From assembly GCF_040739495.1 (NCBI RefSeq), contig NZ_CP145263.1:1736001-1800000 (forward strand): a stretch of 64,000 nt of DNA, written 5' to 3'. A program made the translations under genes and the position numbers. Source of the stretch: Staphylococcus capitis subsp. capitis (lineage in GTDB: Bacteria > Bacillota > Bacilli > Staphylococcales > Staphylococcaceae). The notes under the pieces were generated by a model. It was not told the origin of the DNA, ran no database searches, and saw only the letters and a program-made list of their open reading frames with translations. Positions 48,883-59,984 of the stretch are shown here, piece by piece (positions within the stretch are counted from its first letter, which is position 1; every line of letters starts with the position of its first letter).

Positions 48883-49230
48883 TCACTCTAGTTCGAAAGT
48901 TTTTTCAACAGTTGAAACAAACTCCTTACCATAGTTATTATTTCCTTCTATATTATCTATTATGTAATCTAGTTCTTCTTGGAAGTGTTTTAATTCTAAA
49001 TCGTTATTAATGATAATCTTTTTATCTCTATTTTCATGTAACAACGACCATGTCTCTTGCACAAAAATTAGATAAGAATACGATTCACCGTCATCTAATA
49101 TATATGCGAATCCATAATTATCACTATCAACAAGCATTTGTCCAACTTCTTCTAGACCATCTGTAGAGTCCTCTGAGAAGCAATAAATGCCATCTTCTTT
49201 AACTTTAATTTCATTTATATAAATACGCAT
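48883..49230 (-). CDS. UPF0738 family protein (YjbL-like)
   Basis: A 115-residue acidic protein ([20 protein letters not shown]..., TVEKTFELE) with no signal peptide or membrane helix. The length and place upstream of relQ match UPF0738/YjbL. The function is unknown. Confidence 0.82.
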   Translation of the reverse strand: MRIYINEIKVKEDGIYCFSEDSTDGLEEVGQMLVDSDNYGFAYILDDGESYSYLIFVQETWSLLHENRDKKIIINNDLELKHFQEELDYIIDNIEGNNNYGKEFVSTVEKTFELE

Positions 49231-49520
49231 GCCTGTTTTCCTCCTTATTCCATACTAGTTTAACATAATATACACTTACAAAACACGCCACAACTTGCAT
49301 TGAAATTCTAGATTAAATCACAGATTTCCACTTTCTTTAAAGTTATTTTCATATATATAAATTGAAATACGTTATAAATTAATTTTCAGAGTTAAAAAGA
49401 CTACAGATAATTTTTCACTACCTTAAAACAGTTATTAAATTACTTTAATTTAAAGGTAAAATTCGTCATAATTATAAATGCTTTAAATATCAACAAAAGT
49501 AAATGATTGAGGTGTTAACT

Positions 49521-50108
49521 ATGGCAACAAATAATGAGATCGAGTTCAAGCAAATCTTAACCAAAGATTTATACGATAAGATTTTTAACACTTATTTTAA
49601 AAATGAAAAACCCTTTAGCCAAACTAATTATTATATTGATACTAAGGGTTTCAAACTTAGAGATCATCGTTCAGCATTACGTATCAGAGTAAAAGATAAC
49701 TCATATGAGATGACTTTGAAAGTCCCTGCTGAAGTTGGATTAATGGAGTATAATCATCCAACTAATGTTAAACTAAAGATGAATGATACTCTTTCAAACT
49801 CCAAACTACCAGATGATATAAGAAATATTATTGAAGGACAATTTAATGTTTCAGAAGATGAATTAATTATTTTAGGGGATTTAACAACACTTAGAGTAGA
49901 AACTCATTATCAAAATGAATTACTTGTATTAGATAAAAGTGAATACCTAAATAAAGTTGACTATGAGCTAGAATTTGAAGTTGATTCATACAATGAAGGT
50001 TATGAAAAGTTTAAACAATTACTTCAGGAATTCGATATTAAACATGAGAAACCATTAAATAAGGTACAAAGATTTTTTGAAGAAAAGCAAAATGCAAGCA
50101 ATAAGTAG
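49521..50108 (+). CDS. CYTH-domain protein (YjbK-like)
   Basis: The 195-residue protein begins with the CYTH signature E-I-E-F-K (residues 6-10). It has alternating basic and acidic residues lining a triphosphate tunnel (SALRIRVK, YEMTLKVP, YELEFEVD). CYTH proteins hydrolyse inorganic triphosphate or act on nucleotides. GAGGTG lies 6 bases before ATG 49521; the ATG at 49503 precedes the RBS. It is divergent from the relQ operon and first of yjbK-yjbI-yjbH. Confidence 0.9.
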   Translation: MATNNEIEFKQILTKDLYDKIFNTYFKNEKPFSQTNYYIDTKGFKLRDHRSALRIRVKDNSYEMTLKVPAEVGLMEYNHPTNVKLKMNDTLSNSKLPDDIRNIIEGQFNVSEDELIILGDLTTLRVETHYQNELLVLDKSEYLNKVDYELEFEVDSYNEGYEKFKQLLQEFDIKHEKPLNKVQRFFEEKQNASNK

Positions 50109-50192
50109 CAATATTTTCCTAAAAGGCAAATTACTTTCAAATGTAAAAATTCATGTTATATTAGATATATATTAATGGAACACGGTGATATT

Positions 50193-50564
50193 ATGTCTAA
50201 AACACCTTATGAGATAATAGGTCAAGACGCTTTGTATCAAATGATCGACTATTTCTATTACCTAGTCGAAAGAGATAATCGTATTAATTATTTATTTCCA
50301 GGGGACTTTAATGAAACAAGCCGAAAGCAGAAACAGTTTTTAACTCAATTTCTTGGCGGCCCTGACTTATATACTCAAGAACATGGCCACCCCATGTTAA
50401 AAAGAAGACATATGGAATTTACAATTACTGAATATGAGCGAGATGCATGGTTAGAAAATATGCATACTGCAATTCAATATGCAAATTTCCCCGCAGGCGT
50501 TGGTGATTATTTATTTGAAAGATTACGCTTAACTGCAAACCACATGGTAAATTCCGAAAAATAA
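50193..50564 (+). CDS. Truncated haemoglobin (YjbI-like, group II)
   Basis: The 123-residue protein is a 2-on-2 globin. PYEIIGQDALYQMIDYFYYLVERD is the helix A-B region, LTQFLGGPDLYTQEHGHPML contains the E/F region with proximal His, and AWLENMHTA has the G-helix Trp. It binds haem and O2 or NO. I take ATG 50193 as the start, with GGTGATATT before it. It lies directly upstream of yjbH, as in other Firmicutes. Confidence 0.93.
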   Translation: MSKTPYEIIGQDALYQMIDYFYYLVERDNRINYLFPGDFNETSRKQKQFLTQFLGGPDLYTQEHGHPMLKRRHMEFTITEYERDAWLENMHTAIQYANFPAGVGDYLFERLRLTANHMVNSEK

Positions 50565-50580
50565 TTGTAGGTGAAAATAC

Positions 50581-51378
50581 ATGGCTGAAGAATTAAGAAT
50601 ATTGGATAACAAGAGTCGTGAAGATGCTAATCTATCACCTGTAAGCAAAATAGAAATTTATTCTTTTTTTGATCCTTTTAGCAAAGACTGTTTTAAGCTA
50701 TCAGCTATATTATCAAAATTAAGAATTGAATATAATCAATATATCCGAGTAAGACACATCTTAAACCCTTCTTTAAAAGTTTTAACTAAGTGCCAAGCTC
50801 AAAGTACATCCGATTTCGATAACATTGCCCTTGCATATAAAGCAGCTGAATTACAAGGACGTTTGAGAGCTGAAAGATTTATTCACTTAATGCAAAATGA
50901 AATCATACCTAAACGCGATATCATTACTGAAGATATGATTTGCGATTGTATTAATAATGCAGGTATTGATTATCAAGTATTTAAGGAAGATTTACAAAAG
51001 AGTAAACTTACTGATAGTTTGAAAGTAGATCTCCACATTGCAAGAGAAATGGACATCGAACAAGCGCCCTCTCTTGTTTTCTTTAGTGAAGACGTCCAAG
51101 AAGAAGGTTTAAAAGTAGAAGGTCTATACCCATATCATATTTACACTTACATCATAAATGAATTAATGGGAAAACCTATTGAGAAGAATCTCCCACCTAA
51201 ATTAGAAGTGTACATTCAAAAGAAACAATTAGTAACGATGGAAGAACTTCTAACCATTTATGAATGGCCAGAAAAATTACTCAATAAGGAGTTAAAAAAA
51301 CTTTCATTACAACAAAAAGTTGAGAAATTACAATATCCAGAAGGCGAATTTTGGAAATCAAAAATGCCCCAATGCTAA
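50581..51378 (+). CDS. yjbH: ClpXP adaptor YjbH (SpxH)
   Basis: YjbH delivers Spx to ClpXP. The 265-residue protein has a DsbA-like thioredoxin fold. EIYSFFDPFSKDCFKLS (about residues 24-40) is the degenerate active site with a single Cys, and APSLVFF is the cis-Pro loop. Its substrate gene spxA lies 4 kb away in the same window. Confidence 0.94.
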   Translation: MAEELRILDNKSREDANLSPVSKIEIYSFFDPFSKDCFKLSAILSKLRIEYNQYIRVRHILNPSLKVLTKCQAQSTSDFDNIALAYKAAELQGRLRAERFIHLMQNEIIPKRDIITEDMICDCINNAGIDYQVFKEDLQKSKLTDSLKVDLHIAREMDIEQAPSLVFFSEDVQEEGLKVEGLYPYHIYTYIINELMGKPIEKNLPPKLEVYIQKKQLVTMEELLTIYEWPEKLLNKELKKLSLQQKVEKLQYPEGEFWKSKMPQC

Positions 51379-51398
51379 TTAAAACAAATTTAATGTAT

Positions 51399-51437
51399 AA
51401 AGACGGCTAGTCAAATGAGGACTAGCCGTCTTTTAAT
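51399..51437 (+). terminator. Terminator of the yjbK-yjbI-yjbH unit
   Basis: AAAGACGGCTAGTC and GACTAGCCGTCTTT form a perfect 14-bp stem followed by TAATAT. Confidence 0.93.
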
Positions 51438-51527
51438 ATTTATATAGAGAATCATCTTATACTCTTTTTTGTATAAGAACTGCATAATTTACACATAAGA
51501 AAATTGTATTTTTAAAATTGAACATAA

Positions 51528-51623
51528 AAAAACGCCGTGTCTGATTACACGACGCTAAACAAAGGGGATGGGAGAAATTTTTCACTTCAAACAAAGGGGT
51601 ATGTTTGTTATGTGATTAATTTC
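51528..51623 (-). ncRNA. rsaE: Small regulatory RNA RsaE (RoxS homologue)
   Basis: The minus strand reads GAAATTAATCACATAAC at the 5' end. Two C-rich seed loops follow (ACCCCTTTGTTTG and TCCCATCCCCTTTG), then the terminator stem GCGTCGTGT/ACACGGCG and TTTTTTT. This matches staphylococcal RsaE as I know it, including its position between yjbH and pepF. RsaE base-pairs through the UCCC loops with mRNAs of central carbon and amino-acid metabolism. Confidence 0.93.
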
Positions 51624-51631
51624 ATGTTCAT

Positions 51632-51660
51632 AATATAACACGGTGTATACCCCTTTTCAA
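51632..51660 (-). promoter_or_regulatory. RsaE promoter
   Basis: On the minus strand TTGAAA (51660-51655), a 17-base spacer and TATATT (51637-51632), ending about 8 bases before the RNA 5' end. Confidence 0.8.
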
Positions 51661-51724
51661 CCTTTGTTTAATTATATATTTAAATTGTCACAATCTGTTC
51701 AAATTGTAAGCGAATTCACTCATA

Positions 51725-53533
51725 CTAAGCTTTCATTAGTTTTTCAAATGCATCTAATTTTTGTTCAAAAACTTCACATGCTTCTTCAATAGGTTTAGGC
51801 GTAGTCATATCTACACCTGCATTTTTTAAGATCTCGATTGGGTAGTTTGAGCTACCTTTTTTCAAGAATTCATTAATATATCTTTCAACAGCTGGTTTGC
51901 CTTCTGATAAAATTTGGTGACTTAAACTCTGAGCTGCACTATAACCTGTAGCGTATTGATATACATAATAATTCATATAGAAATGTGGTATACGAGACCA
52001 TTCTTTACTAATATCTTCATCTGTTTCAACAGCATCTCCGAAGTATTGTTTATTAAGTTTCGCATACTCTTCATTCATTCGGTTAGGTGTTAATGGTTCT
52101 CCCGCTTCCTCATTTTGGTGAATTTTATGCTCAAATTCAGCAAACATAGTTTGACGGAATAAAGTAGCTCTGAAGCGCTCTAATTCTTGGTTTAACAACA
52201 ATAATCGACGCTCATCATCTAAATGTTTATCCATATAGTCACTTAAAAGTGCCTCGTTACATGTAGATGCGACTTCTGCAACGAAAATTGTATAATCACT
52301 TAAGTTTGAAGGTTGATTTTGACGACTGAAATAACTGTGAGCAGAATGACCAAATTCATGTACTAAAGTGTATAAATCTGAAACAGTATCTGACCAGTTT
52401 AATAGAATGAAAGGATTCGTTAGATGCGCACCTGAAGAATAACCTCCAGAACGTTTACCTTTATTTTCATAAACATCAACCCATCGATTGTCTAAACCTT
52501 CTTTAACTACGTTTAAATACTCTTCGCCCATTGGTTCTAAAGCTTTCAACATCCATGATTTAGCTTCCTCATAAGGCATTTCAAATTTAACATCCTTAAC
52601 TAGAGGTGTGTATAAATCATACATTTTAAGATCTTCAATACCTAAAAGCTCTTTTCTTAATTTAGTGTATCTGTGAAGTAATGGAAGATATTTATGCACT
52701 GTTTTAACTAAATTATCATACACGGCCTCAGGGATATGATTATTACTTAAAGCACGCTCCCGAGCTGAATTATAATGATGAGTTCTAGCATTAAATACAT
52801 TTTTCTTCACTTCTCCTGCAAGTGTTGCGCCTAATGTATTGTTATGCGAACCATAAGCTTTATAAACATTTCTAAATGCTGATTCTCTTAACTTACGATC
52901 ATCAGACTCTAAATATTTTATAAAAGTTCCTTGTGTTAATGGATGTGCTTCCCCGTTTTTATCAATAGCATCCTCGAATTCCAAGTCTGCATTACTAAAC
53001 ATTCCATAAACATTCGAAGGCGTTGATAAAGCATCTTGTGCTTCTGTTAAAAGCTTTTCTGTATCTGCATCTAAAATGTGTGGACGTTTCTCATTAATTA
53101 ATTTTAAGTCAAACTCATATTGTTTTAATTTATCAAATGAAGAAATAAACTGTTCAATTGTCGATTGATCTAACTGTAATATTTCAGGCACTAAAAAGCT
53201 CCATGCTGAGCTATATTTAATAAGTAATTGATGTGCACGTGCTTCTAAACCAGTATATTTATCATTCGCAGTATCTTGGTCTTGTTTTAAATGAGCATAG
53301 ACATAGACTTTTTCTAGTTTAGTTCCTAATTCATCTTCAGTTGCCAAGGCATTATATAAAGTTTCAGCACTATCACCTAAATGCCCTTTGAACTGTTCTT
53401 CTTTACCTAACTCATTTTCTACTTCCTTGAACGCCTCCTCAAAAGCTTCATCATTTTCGAAAATTGTTGTTAAGTCCCACGTATACTCAGGATATTTACG
53501 TTCCTGCTCTTCTCTTGTTAATTGTTGACTCAT
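51725..53533 (-). CDS. pepF: Oligoendopeptidase F
   Basis: A cytoplasmic M3B zinc metallopeptidase that cleaves oligopeptides. The 602-residue protein has the zinc motif HEFGH with His392 and His396 and the downstream Glu region VAEVASTCNEALL. The C-terminal block is HFYMNYYVYQYATGYSAAQSL. RBS AGGAGG. It can degrade peptides imported by the nearby Opp system, which is an inference from function. Confidence 0.96.
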   Translation of the reverse strand: MSQQLTREEQERKYPEYTWDLTTIFENDEAFEEAFKEVENELGKEEQFKGHLGDSAETLYNALATEDELGTKLEKVYVYAHLKQDQDTANDKYTGLEARAHQLLIKYSSAWSFLVPEILQLDQSTIEQFISSFDKLKQYEFDLKLINEKRPHILDADTEKLLTEAQDALSTPSNVYGMFSNADLEFEDAIDKNGEAHPLTQGTFIKYLESDDRKLRESAFRNVYKAYGSHNNTLGATLAGEVKKNVFNARTHHYNSARERALSNNHIPEAVYDNLVKTVHKYLPLLHRYTKLRKELLGIEDLKMYDLYTPLVKDVKFEMPYEEAKSWMLKALEPMGEEYLNVVKEGLDNRWVDVYENKGKRSGGYSSGAHLTNPFILLNWSDTVSDLYTLVHEFGHSAHSYFSRQNQPSNLSDYTIFVAEVASTCNEALLSDYMDKHLDDERRLLLLNQELERFRATLFRQTMFAEFEHKIHQNEEAGEPLTPNRMNEEYAKLNKQYFGDAVETDEDISKEWSRIPHFYMNYYVYQYATGYSAAQSLSHQILSEGKPAVERYINEFLKKGSSNYPIEILKNAGVDMTTPKPIEEACEVFEQKLDAFEKLMKA

Positions 53534-53577
53534 AAAGTAAACCTCCTTGATTATATCAATAGTTCAATTTTCTCATT

Positions 53578-54567
53578 TTAGGATTCGTTTTGCACGCTTA
53601 AACATCTGCTATAATACATTTTCTCGAAGTCGTTTACTAATTCTCTTAATATAGTCAACTTATTATAGTTATAATATGCGAAATACCTAAATTTAATGAT
53701 AGGTAATAACAATTCACAACTTTGATGACTGTCATATTTCCGTCTTAATAATAGATATTTAAGTTGCCATTCAACTGGGTGCGTTTCTATATAAATTTGA
53801 TTTAGAAATATAAAGCCCGTACTTATGCATACTTTACTATCGTTCATTTTTAACTGATACATAGCACTTAAAGTTGGTTCGAGAACCGAATTCTTTCTTC
53901 TACACTGTAGAATATAATTATTAATTGTTCTCTTAGATAATTTATAAACTCTTACTTGTTTTGATTTATATGTATTGAAAAGCTCATTAGGAGATATTGG
54001 CTGTCTTTTGCAAATAAATTTTTTACCAGCGATATTTTGAATGTGTGTATAAACTATGAGGTTAGATTCACTAAAGTTCCAAGTTATCAGTGTACGTTGA
54101 ATAGGATTAATAAAAGTAGTCTGAAATTGGGTGAGTTCAATTAACCTTCCTCTTATTTTCACATCATTTATCAACCAAAAAACCTTTAAGCCTATACTTT
54201 CTAAACCAAGTGTTCTTTCTATTATTTCTGCCGAACTAATTGTGGAACACTGAATTTCAATGGCGTTACTTTGGTTTATTACTAAATCAGGATATTGCTT
54301 AATACTTTTAATGAAGGGTTCTATATCAACATGGCAATTCAATGCTGCAAATTTTTGAGCTAATAGCATTTTTAATTGGTAATGATTATACGTTTCAGCT
54401 TTATAACAAGGGCTATTGCTTTTAACTTTGTGTGCAAAGTGGGGTATAACTTTAACTCCGTGACGTAATATCACCTCTCCACGACAATAAGGGCAATAAT
54501 ATTCTTGATTTCTCTTTGCATTTTTTGCTAAAACTCGCTCCTCCATATTATTCATTGCTATTAACAT
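53578..54567 (-). CDS. coiA: Competence protein CoiA
   Basis: The 329-residue protein has the N-terminal CoiA features: a zinc-ribbon-like YYCPYCRGEVILRHG (about residues 23-37), HFAHK, and a nuclease-like domain with PDLVINQSNAIEIQCS (about 108-123). CoiA is needed for recombination of incoming DNA during natural transformation. It lies downstream of mecA. Together with the intact comK it suggests the competence genes are maintained. Confidence 0.88.
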   Translation of the reverse strand: MLIAMNNMEERVLAKNAKRNQEYYCPYCRGEVILRHGVKVIPHFAHKVKSNSPCYKAETYNHYQLKMLLAQKFAALNCHVDIEPFIKSIKQYPDLVINQSNAIEIQCSTISSAEIIERTLGLESIGLKVFWLINDVKIRGRLIELTQFQTTFINPIQRTLITWNFSESNLIVYTHIQNIAGKKFICKRQPISPNELFNTYKSKQVRVYKLSKRTINNYILQCRRKNSVLEPTLSAMYQLKMNDSKVCISTGFIFLNQIYIETHPVEWQLKYLLLRRKYDSHQSCELLLPIIKFRYFAYYNYNKLTILRELVNDFEKMYYSRCLSVQNES

Positions 54568-54623
54568 TTCATCACCTCATATATAACAACGAAGAGATAA
54601 ATGTTTTTACTTTAAAATTTAAT

Positions 54624-54657
54624 AAAAAAACAAGGTACCTTGATTCGGTACCTTGTG
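54624..54657 (-). terminator. Terminator of mecA
   Basis: ACAAGGTACC and GGTACCTTGT form a near-perfect stem with a T-run on the minus strand. Confidence 0.88.
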
Positions 54658-54669
54658 AAATAAATTGAG

Positions 54670-55392
54670 TTATTCTTCTGCGTCTGTAAAATATCTACGA
54701 ACTTGAGAAGTAACATTATGGCTCATGATTATTTTAGCATAATCATTTAAATATACTTCCGTTTTATCTGTTGGATAAGCAAACTCTAGCAATTGACTGT
54801 AGCTATCATTGATAGTTTCTTGACTTACAGAGTCATCAAAATGAACTGAATAATAGTAGTGATTATCAATCATATATAATAAATCTTCATATTCAGTCGT
54901 ATTTTGATTATTATGATAAGCATAATTAATAACATGTTCTAAATCATCAAATTTAACAATTACAGTTCTTACGTTAGCACGTTTGTGAGTTCGTTGATTT
55001 TTAGCTTGTTGTTCTGCTTTTTTCTGTTGATTACGTTGTTCAAATAATTCTTCTAAATTATCTTCACCATCTAATGTTTGTGCTAATAATTCATTAACTT
55101 GATCATCAAATTGATCATTTGTATCTTCATCTGACATATTCATTGCGTCTTCATTTTTAGATTTAGAAATGGTCACTTCCACGCCTTTTTCAAAAGCATG
55201 TACTTGAATCCATAATGGACCTTCTACCACAAAATCTTCTTCTTCGTTAATTTCATCCATCATTGACCAGAAGAATTCTTCACCGCGTTTACGGTTAGTC
55301 CATAAGTCTTCACGATTAAATCCTCGTGCTTCAATGTCGCTATATGTGATAAACAATTTAACTGTTGTGTCATCAACGCGTTCTATTCTCAT
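54670..55392 (-). CDS. mecA: ClpC adaptor MecA
   Basis: This is the adaptor protein, not the PBP2a resistance gene of the same name. The 240-residue protein has the N-terminal substrate-binding domain (MRIERVDDTTVKLFITYSDIEARG), an acidic linker (about 80-120) and the C-terminal ClpC-binding domain (about 140-240). It targets proteins to ClpCP. It lies between spxA and coiA. Confidence 0.95.
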   Translation of the reverse strand: MRIERVDDTTVKLFITYSDIEARGFNREDLWTNRKRGEEFFWSMMDEINEEEDFVVEGPLWIQVHAFEKGVEVTISKSKNEDAMNMSDEDTNDQFDDQVNELLAQTLDGEDNLEELFEQRNQQKKAEQQAKNQRTHKRANVRTVIVKFDDLEHVINYAYHNNQNTTEYEDLLYMIDNHYYYSVHFDDSVSQETINDSYSQLLEFAYPTDKTEVYLNDYAKIIMSHNVTSQVRRYFTDAEE

Positions 55393-55564
55393 ATCATCTC
55401 ACTCCTTACAGTCGATGAATAGTAACCATATTGTATTAGAACGGAACGTAAATTACAATCTATTTGTTTGATTAAATTTAACTAATTTTAATTGGTAATC
55501 TATATTAACATATTCCCTATTTATTTACCAAAAAACTACTACTTTAGAAGGGACTATAACATGC

Positions 55565-55602
55565 AAAAAAACAACACTATTAACCATAAATAGTGTTGTT
55601 CT
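55565..55602 (-). terminator. Terminator of spxA
   Basis: AACAACACTATTTA and TTAATAGTGTTGTT pair and are followed by TTTTTTT on the minus strand. Confidence 0.9.
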
Positions 55603-55646
55603 TAATCTTTTAGTAAAGTGATATTATCACATAGTTATGTTAGTTT

Positions 55647-56042
55647 TTAATCAACTAAACGTTGAGCTTCTTGTAATTGGAACGTACGAACTTTTCTTGG
55701 TAAGAAACGTCTAATTTCATCTTCGTTATATCCAACTTGCAAGCGTTTGTCGTCTAAGATAATTGGACGACGTAATAAACCTGGGTTATCTTGAATAATA
55801 GAATATAAGTCTTGTAAAGGTAAAGAATCAATATCTACATTCAATTTTTGATATGTTTTAGAACGAGTTGAAATAATTTCATCTGTTCCGTCTTCAGTCA
55901 TTTTTAAAATTTGTTTAATTTCATCAATTGTTAAATGTTCAGAAAAAATGTTACGCTCCGTATATGGAATGTCATGTTCTTGTAACCATGCTTTCGCTTT
56001 ACGGCAAGATGTGCAACTTGGTGAAGTAAATAATGTTACCAT
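55647..56042 (-). CDS. spxA: Redox-responsive transcription regulator Spx
   Basis: Spx binds the RNA polymerase alpha subunit and activates thiol-stress genes. The protein is exactly 131 residues from ATG 56042 ([13 protein letters not shown]) with the redox switch Cys10-x-x-Cys13 and the ArsC-like fold. [15 protein letters not shown] leads to the C-terminus that YjbH recognises. A GTG at 56051 lies too close to the RBS AGGAGAG. Confidence 0.97.
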   Translation of the reverse strand: MVTLFTSPSCTSCRKAKAWLQEHDIPYTERNIFSEHLTIDEIKQILKMTEDGTDEIISTRSKTYQKLNVDIDSLPLQDLYSIIQDNPGLLRRPIILDDKRLQVGYNEDEIRRFLPRKVRTFQLQEAQRLVD

Positions 56043-56323
56043 ACATCTCACTCTCCTATAGAATGAATTAAATTCATTATTTTAATATTATTATCGATTT
56101 AAGAAATTGAATTTTTAAGCTTTCTTAATCTTACACTTAATAGTATAACTATCTAAGATTAAAATTAAATGAGAAAATCCTAATTTTCCTGAGAAATCTT
56201 GAAATTCATCAAATTTTTAATTCGCTTTTAGTATATACCCAGTTATATTAATATTTTAACACAACTTACATTTTAACGAAATACTGTTATAATGTTATCT
56301 AAACAATATTAATAAGAAAGTAG

Positions 56324-57322
<999 letters not shown>

Positions 57323-57330
57323 TTTTAAAT

Positions 57331-57370
57331 AAAAAAGGTACTGGAAATTCTTTTCCAGTACCTTTTTTAT
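57331..57370. terminator. Bidirectional terminator, trpS / oppA
   Basis: AAAAAAGGTACTGGAAA and TTTCCAGTACCTTTTTT form a near-perfect stem between convergent genes. The oppA stop codon abuts it. Confidence 0.93.
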
Positions 57371-59031
57371 TAATTCTTTTTCTTACCTGTATTTCTATCA
57401 ACACTTTTATCAATATAAACATTTTTTAGTGTAGTATCAGGTCCCACTACATGATATATTAGTCCTTTAACTTGAGGATTAGTCAAATGTGCCTCTCCTT
57501 TTTGATATATAGGAGCGATTGGTGCATCACTTACTAATAATTCTTCCATATTTTTCATAGTCTCATTTCTCTTATCTATATATTTCAACAACTTCCCATT
57601 AACTTCATTATATGAATTATCAAAAGATGTATTATTCCATCCAGTATTATTTTGAGGATTGTCTTTAGTCATGGTACCCAAATATGATGTTGGATCTGAA
57701 TAATCTGCGCCCCAACCACTTAATGAAGCTTCATAATTCATCTTGGTTTCTAAAGCTATTCTTTGTTTAAAAGGTAATTGTTTAATTTTTAAAGTAATCC
57801 CAGGTAGATTTTTTTCAACTTGAGATTTTATATACTCTGCGGAAATTTTTGCATCAGGAGTATCTTCAGTATTCATGGTAAATGTAAATTTTTCTATTTT
57901 TAACTCTTTTTTAGCTTTTTGCCAGTTTTCATTAGCTAATTTAGGATTAAAATCTAATGGAGAATTTATAGTTGAAGTATAATCTTTATCTCCTTCTACT
58001 TTGGCTACTCCTTTTGCAGTTAAAGTGTTAGAAGGAGACGAACCATCATTTTTAACTGCATCTACATAACCTTGTTTATTTATTGATCTTGCGATTGCTA
58101 AACGTAAATTCTTATTACTAAATTCTTTTACTTTCTTTTGATTTAATTTAATATAGAAGTTTCCTGAAGTTATTCTCTTTTTTAATGCTGGAGAGTCTTT
58201 ATACTTATTGACTTGATCAGCAGTTATCAAAGTATCATCTATAGAACCTGTCTCATAGAGAGAGGCTCCTACCTGTTTGTCTTTCAAAACTTTGTAGTTA
58301 ACTTTCTCCAACTTTACATTCTTTTTATCCCAGTAATTATTATTTTTTGATAATAAGATTTTATCTTCATGTTTCCATTTATCAACTTTGAAAGGACCAT
58401 TAAAGACTGTTTTTTCTACTTTTGTTCCGTATTTTTCACCATATTTTTTAGAAATTTTTTCGTTCTGAGGATAGAAAGTACTTAATGTTAGAAGTTCATT
58501 AATGTAAGGTATAGGTCTATTTAATTGTATTTCGAGTTTATGTTTATTAATTGCTTTTATACCTAAAGACTCAACCGGCTTTTTTCCAGCATTAATGTCG
58601 TCAGCGTTTTTTATATCTGTCATGATATAAGCATATTCAGATCCTGTTTTAGGATTAACTACTTTTCTCCATGCATAAACAAAATCATTTGCTGTTACAT
58701 CATCACCATTACTCCATTTAGCATTCTCCTTCAAATCAAAAATTAAAGTTTTTCCATCTTTAGATTTTTTAGGCATATTTTTAGCAATGGCCAAAGTTGC
58801 TTTATCATTTTTATCTAACGAGAATAACCCCTCAAAAGCTTGCTCTGCGATATCATTAGATACAGAATCAGTAATCATTGCAGTATCAAGTGTTGTCATG
58901 TCTTGAGGTATAACTTTTCTAAAGACTTGTCCTTCATCAGAATACATACCCTTATTTTGAGAACATGAACTTAAAATTAAAATTGATATAACTAGAATAA
59001 TAGTTGTTCTAAAATATTTATTCAATTCCAT
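57370..59031 (-). CDS. oppA: Oligopeptide ABC transporter, substrate-binding lipoprotein
   Basis: A 553-residue SBP_bac_5 protein. The N-terminus has a lysine start, a hydrophobic segment and lipobox LSSC (Cys23), so it is a lipoprotein. The Opp signature WSNGDDVTANDFVYAWRKV lies at about residues 106-124, and GADYSDPTSYLGTM is in the C-terminal part. It is the last gene of oppBCDFA, 14 bases after oppF, and captures peptides for import. Confidence 0.94.
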   Translation of the reverse strand: MELNKYFRTTIILVISILILSSCSQNKGMYSDEGQVFRKVIPQDMTTLDTAMITDSVSNDIAEQAFEGLFSLDKNDKATLAIAKNMPKKSKDGKTLIFDLKENAKWSNGDDVTANDFVYAWRKVVNPKTGSEYAYIMTDIKNADDINAGKKPVESLGIKAINKHKLEIQLNRPIPYINELLTLSTFYPQNEKISKKYGEKYGTKVEKTVFNGPFKVDKWKHEDKILLSKNNNYWDKKNVKLEKVNYKVLKDKQVGASLYETGSIDDTLITADQVNKYKDSPALKKRITSGNFYIKLNQKKVKEFSNKNLRLAIARSINKQGYVDAVKNDGSSPSNTLTAKGVAKVEGDKDYTSTINSPLDFNPKLANENWQKAKKELKIEKFTFTMNTEDTPDAKISAEYIKSQVEKNLPGITLKIKQLPFKQRIALETKMNYEASLSGWGADYSDPTSYLGTMTKDNPQNNTGWNNTSFDNSYNEVNGKLLKYIDKRNETMKNMEELLVSDAPIAPIYQKGEAHLTNPQVKGLIYHVVGPDTTLKNVYIDKSVDRNTGKKKN

Positions 59032-59045
59032 CAGCCTCTCTTAAT

Positions 59046-59984
59046 CTACTTTGCTATTTTCTTAGATGCCAGTATTTCTTTTGCTCGCTTTTCAGTAGTA
59101 AGTATGAAATGCTGCGAGTTTATCTCATATAGAGATTTTTCAGTGTCTTGGTCAATATCTTCATAACTATTATTGATACGTGATTTTTCATAATTAGGAT
59201 CTAATTTAGGTATTGAATTAAATAATGACTTAGTATACTCGTGCAATGGATTCATAAATATTTCGTCACAAGAACCAATTTCAACAATTTCACCTGCATG
59301 CATTACTGCAACTCTATCGGAGATATATTTAACCATAGATAAATCGTGTGCGATAAATAAAATCGTTAAACCTTCTTGTTCTTGTAAATGTAAAAGTAAA
59401 TTTATTATTTGTGCTTGGATAGAAACATCTAATGCAGATATGGGTTCATCAGCAATTATAAATTCTGGTTCAACCGCTAAAGCTCTAGCAATGCCTATCC
59501 TTTGTCTCTGACCCCCAGAAAATTCGTGTGGATATCTATTAGCATGCTCTTTATTTAATCCTACTTTAGCCAATAATTCATATACTCTTTGTTCTCTTTC
59601 ACTTTTATTTTTGGCTAAGTTATGAATATCTATGCCCTCAGCTACTATATCCATAATTTTCATTCTTGGATTAAGTGAGGCATAAGGATCTTGAAATATC
59701 ATTTGAATACGTTTATTTAATTTCAAAATATCTTTTTTTCTTTTTAAATTATGTATTTCTTGATTATCAAATATGATTTCACCTTTATCATTATTGATTA
59801 AATTTATTATGATTTTTCCTAATGTAGATTTCCCGCATCCTGATTCCCCTACTATTCCAAATGTTTCTCCTTTAAGGATTTTAAATGATACATTATTTAA
59901 AGCTTTCTTTTCATTAAATTTTTTAAAATTATAAGTTTTACTTATATTTTTAACTTCACAAAAAACTTTACTTTTATTCTCCAC
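59046..59984 (-). CDS. oppF: Oligopeptide ABC transporter ATPase OppF
   Basis: A 312-residue ATPase with Walker A GESGCGKSTL, signature FSGGQRQRIGIARAL and Walker B EFIIADEPISALD, plus the Opp-type C-terminal extension. The start is GTG at 59984 (MENKSKVF), 7 bases after GAGGTG, overlapping the end of oppD by 11 bases. An upstream GTG at 59999 overlaps that RBS. Confidence 0.94.
   Translation of the reverse strand: MENKSKVFCEVKNISKTYNFKKFNEKKALNNVSFKILKGETFGIVGESGCGKSTLGKIIINLINNDKGEIIFDNQEIHNLKRKKDILKLNKRIQMIFQDPYASLNPRMKIMDIVAEGIDIHNLAKNKSEREQRVYELLAKVGLNKEHANRYPHEFSGGQRQRIGIARALAVEPEFIIADEPISALDVSIQAQIINLLLHLQEQEGLTILFIAHDLSMVKYISDRVAVMHAGEIVEIGSCDEIFMNPLHEYTKSLFNSIPKLDPNYEKSRINNSYEDIDQDTEKSLYEINSQHFILTTEKRAKEILASKKIAK

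Noticed and set aside
54670..55392. mecA read as methicillin resistance gene
   Set aside because: The protein is the ClpC adaptor MecA, by its N-terminal and C-terminal domains and by its spxA-coiA neighbours, not penicillin-binding protein 2a.
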